From: an uncultured Collinsella sp.
Lineage (GTDB): Bacteria; Actinomycetota; Coriobacteriia; Coriobacteriales; Coriobacteriaceae
Assembly (NCBI GenBank): GCA_902475825.1
Contig: CABSBA010000077.1
Coordinates: 1-7,223 of the forward strand
Length of the DNA: 7,223 nucleotides
Reading direction: 5' to 3'
Both the position numbers and the translations under genes were made by a program. The stretch's first letter is position 1. Each line of letters starts with the position of its first letter. Below the pieces are notes generated by a model that had not been told where the DNA came from, made no database searches, and worked only from the letters and a program-made list of their open reading frames with translations. This document shows, one piece after another, positions 5,546 to 7,223 of the stretch.

Positions 5546-6148
5546 ATGAATCTTTCATCCCAGAAGAGCGCGATCGCACTCTCCGCGTCCGCGGCCGCGC
5601 TGCTCATGCCGGTTTCCGCGTTCGCCGAGGACGGCGCCGCCGGTGCGGACATCCTCATCCCTAAGATGGCGGAGTTCATCCCGGCGCTTATCGCCTTCCT
5701 GATTATCTGGATCGTGCTGGCCAAGGTCGCCCTGCCGGGCATCATGAAAACCATGGAGGAGCGCGGCAAGAAGATCGAGGAGAGCCTCGACGAGGCCGAG
5801 AAGACCAAGCAGGAGGCTATCGCTAAGCGCGCTGAGTCCGACTCGATCGTCACTGACGCCCGTCGTCAGGCTGCCGACATCGTTCTCGAGGCCCGTAAGG
5901 ACGCCGAGTCCGAGCGCGCCCGTATCATCGAGGCTGCTCACAAGGAGGCCGAGGAGATCATCGCCAAGGCCCATACGACCGTCGAGGACGAGCGCAAGTC
6001 CATCTACGCCGGTGCCGCGAGCTCCATCGCCGACCTGTCCGTTGCCGTCGCCACCAAGATCGTGGGCGAGGCACTCGAGGACGAGGCCGGGCAGAAGAAG
6101 CTCATCGAGCGCTACATCCAGGAAGCAGGTAGCCTGAATGCCGACTAG
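5546..6148 (+). CDS. atpF: F-type ATP synthase subunit b, with N-terminal extension
   Basis: A 200-residue peripheral-stalk subunit that links the membrane part of the synthase to subunits delta and alpha. The conserved part begins near residue 39: a membrane helix (about 44-64, FIPALIAFLIIWIVLAKVAL), then a long charged, alanine-rich helix (about 66-155) expected to form the right-handed coiled-coil dimer, then the delta-binding C-terminus (about 156-200). Ahead of it is an extra segment, residues 1-27, with the look of a Sec signal peptide: Lys7, a hydrophobic core IALSASAAALLMP and an Ala-x-Ala site before an acidic EDG (predicted cut after Ala27). Typical b subunits have about 155-185 residues and start close to the membrane helix. 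Start ATG 5546 has GGAG at 5534-5537; the next Met codons (21, 41) lack ribosome sites. The end overlaps atpH by 11 bases. Confidence 0.93.
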   Translation: MNLSSQKSAIALSASAAALLMPVSAFAEDGAAGADILIPKMAEFIPALIAFLIIWIVLAKVALPGIMKTMEERGKKIEESLDEAEKTKQEAIAKRAESDSIVTDARRQAADIVLEARKDAESERARIIEAAHKEAEEIIAKAHTTVEDERKSIYAGAASSIADLSVAVATKIVGEALEDEAGQKKLIERYIQEAGSLNAD

Positions 6149-6614
6149 CCGCTATCAGGACAAGGTGCTCGAGACCTACGCGCGCTCCCTTCTGGAAGCC
6201 GCCAAGGCCGAGAACCATGTGTTCGAGGACCTCGAGATGATCGAGCGCCTGGCTTCCGCCAGCCCCGAGATCATCGCCGTGCTCGACACCATGTCCAAGC
6301 GCGACCAGCTCGACCTTCTTCCCAAGGTGGCAGCTGCCTTTAAGTATGTTGCCGAGGAAGACGAGGATGTAGTGGGCGTGACCGTCACCACGGCGATCCC
6401 GCTCGACGACGAGCTGCGTCAAACCATCACTAAGAAATGCGAGCAGGACTTCGGCCGCAAGGTATTCCTTATCGAGCAGGTCGACCCGTCTATCGTGGGC
6501 GGCCTGGTGCTCGAGGCTCGCGGCGAGCGTCGTGACATTTCCGTCAAGACGCAGCTGCGCATCGCGCAGGAGACCCTCGCAAACTCTGCTAATTCGTACG
6601 GAGGTGAAGCCTAA
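6138..6614 (+). CDS. atpH: F-type ATP synthase subunit delta, shortened N-domain
   Basis: A 158-residue stalk subunit that connects subunit b to the top of the alpha-beta head. The N-terminal helix motif [10 protein letters not shown] (14-23), the segment [13 protein letters not shown] (56-68) and the C-terminal signature [25 protein letters not shown] identify the OSCP/delta family. The stretch between the first helix motif and LDLLP spans about 49 residues against about 80 in E. coli delta, so about 30 residues covering the middle helices of the N-terminal bundle are missing. There is no frameshift: the frame stays open and the flanks are well conserved. ATG 6138 lies inside the end of atpF, with AGGT at 6127-6130, and the stop TAA overlaps the atpA start as TAATG, which indicates coupled translation. 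Other families do not fit. Confidence 0.92.
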   Translation: MPTSRYQDKVLETYARSLLEAAKAENHVFEDLEMIERLASASPEIIAVLDTMSKRDQLDLLPKVAAAFKYVAEEDEDVVGVTVTTAIPLDDELRQTITKKCEQDFGRKVFLIEQVDPSIVGGLVLEARGERRDISVKTQLRIAQETLANSANSYGGEA

Positions 6615-7223
6615 TGTCCGAAACCCTCAATGCCCAGGATATCGCCAAGAAACTGCAGGAGCAGCTCACGAACCTCTCCGCGACGGTCGATACGCATGAG
6701 GTTTCAACGGTCGACGAGGTAGGCGACGGCATCGCGCGCGTCACCGGCCTCAAGAGCGCCATGGCAGGCGAGCTTCTGGAGTTCAAGAGCTCCGATACCG
6801 GTGAGACCGTCTTCGGCCTTGCCCAGAACCTTGACCGTGACGAGGTCGGCGCCGTTCTGTTTGGTGCCGTCGACTCCATCAAGGAAGGCGACGAGTGCCG
6901 CACCACTGGCCGCATTATGGATATCCCCGTGAGCCGTGCCATGCTCGGCCGCGTCGTCAATCCGCTCGGCCAGCCTATCGACGGTTTGGGTGACATTGTC
7001 GCCACGCACCGTCGTCCTATCGAGTTTAAGGCCCCCGGCGTCATCGACCGTACCCCGGTGTGCGAGCCGGTTCAGACCGGTCTGTTGGCCATCGACTCCA
7101 TGGTGCCTATCGGCCGTGGTCAGCGTGAGCTCATCATCGGCGACCGTAAGACCGGTAAGACCGCCATTGCCATCGACGCTATCCTCAATCAGCGCGGCAA
7201 GGGCATGGTCTGCATCTATGTCG
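6614..7223 (+). CDS. atpA: F-type ATP synthase subunit alpha, 5' part
   Basis: The first 203 residues of the alpha subunit, cut by the right edge; full proteins have about 500-550. Alpha forms the F1 head with beta and holds the non-catalytic nucleotide sites. Residues 1-25 are the amphipathic N-terminus that meets delta and b. Residues 27-95 form the beta-barrel domain ([14 protein letters not shown] and [16 protein letters not shown] are typical). [13 protein letters not shown] (112-124) and the [21 protein letters not shown] stretch (152-172) lead to the P-loop GDRKTGKT (176-183). The P-loop has Lys where many alpha subunits have Gln (GDRQTGKT). ATG 6614 shares its A with the atpH stop; the ribosome site GGAGGTG (6600-6606) lies inside atpH. 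The genes atpG, atpD and atpC are expected to follow outside the window. Confidence 0.97.
   Translation, partial: MSETLNAQDIAKKLQEQLTNLSATVDTHEVSTVDEVGDGIARVTGLKSAMAGELLEFKSSDTGETVFGLAQNLDRDEVGAVLFGAVDSIKEGDECRTTGRIMDIPVSRAMLGRVVNPLGQPIDGLGDIVATHRRPIEFKAPGVIDRTPVCEPVQTGLLAIDSMVPIGRGQRELIIGDRKTGKTAIAIDAILNQRGKGMVCIYV

Noticed and set aside
1..7223. CRISPR array, insertion sequence, tRNA or rRNA gene
   Set aside because: I saw no regularly spaced repeats, no transposase, no terminal inverted repeats with target duplication, and no tRNA-like cloverleaf.

Overview
The window reads as a stretch of a GC-rich bacterial chromosome, most likely a member of the Actinomycetota and probably a Coriobacteriia/Collinsella-like gut organism. 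That placement is an inference from base composition, codon use, the frequent GTG starts and the style of the ATP synthase proteins; no rRNA gene is present to prove it. All genes I can support lie on the + strand.

Layout: (1) positions 1-607 hold the 3' end of a hicA toxin gene followed by a complete hicB antitoxin gene. (2) Positions 742-3040 hold a YrdC/Sua5-family gene (tsaC, tRNA threonylcarbamoyladenosine synthesis) and glpK (glycerol kinase) only 13 bases apart, a likely transcription unit. (3) Positions 3162-3809 hold upp (uracil phosphoribosyltransferase) behind a leader with two hairpins. (4) Positions 3810-4091 form a non-coding spacer of 282 bases, unusually rich in inverted repeats, which carries the best promoter candidate of the window. 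(5) From 4092 to the right edge runs the F-type ATP synthase operon in the canonical order atpI-like, atpB (a), atpE (c), atpF (b), atpH (delta), atpA (alpha, cut by the window edge).

The core gene order resembles an old bacterial neighbourhood. In Bacillus subtilis the tsaC homologue ywlC lies a few genes upstream of upp, which directly precedes the atp operon; in mycobacteria a sua5 homologue lies just upstream of atpI-atpB. Here glpK has been added between tsaC and upp, and a hicAB module lies immediately upstream of tsaC.

Most of the window is housekeeping. I do not see a convincing new multi-gene system. The points worth a second look are lineage-specific departures from well-known families: a b subunit with a signal-peptide-like N-terminus, a delta subunit whose N-terminal domain lacks about 30 residues, a very short c subunit framed by hairpins, a YrdC protein with an insertion of about 30 residues beside its active site, a glycerol kinase lacking both the HPr-phosphorylated histidine and the FBP-binding loop of the known regulated forms, and the palindrome-dense spacer ahead of the atp operon.
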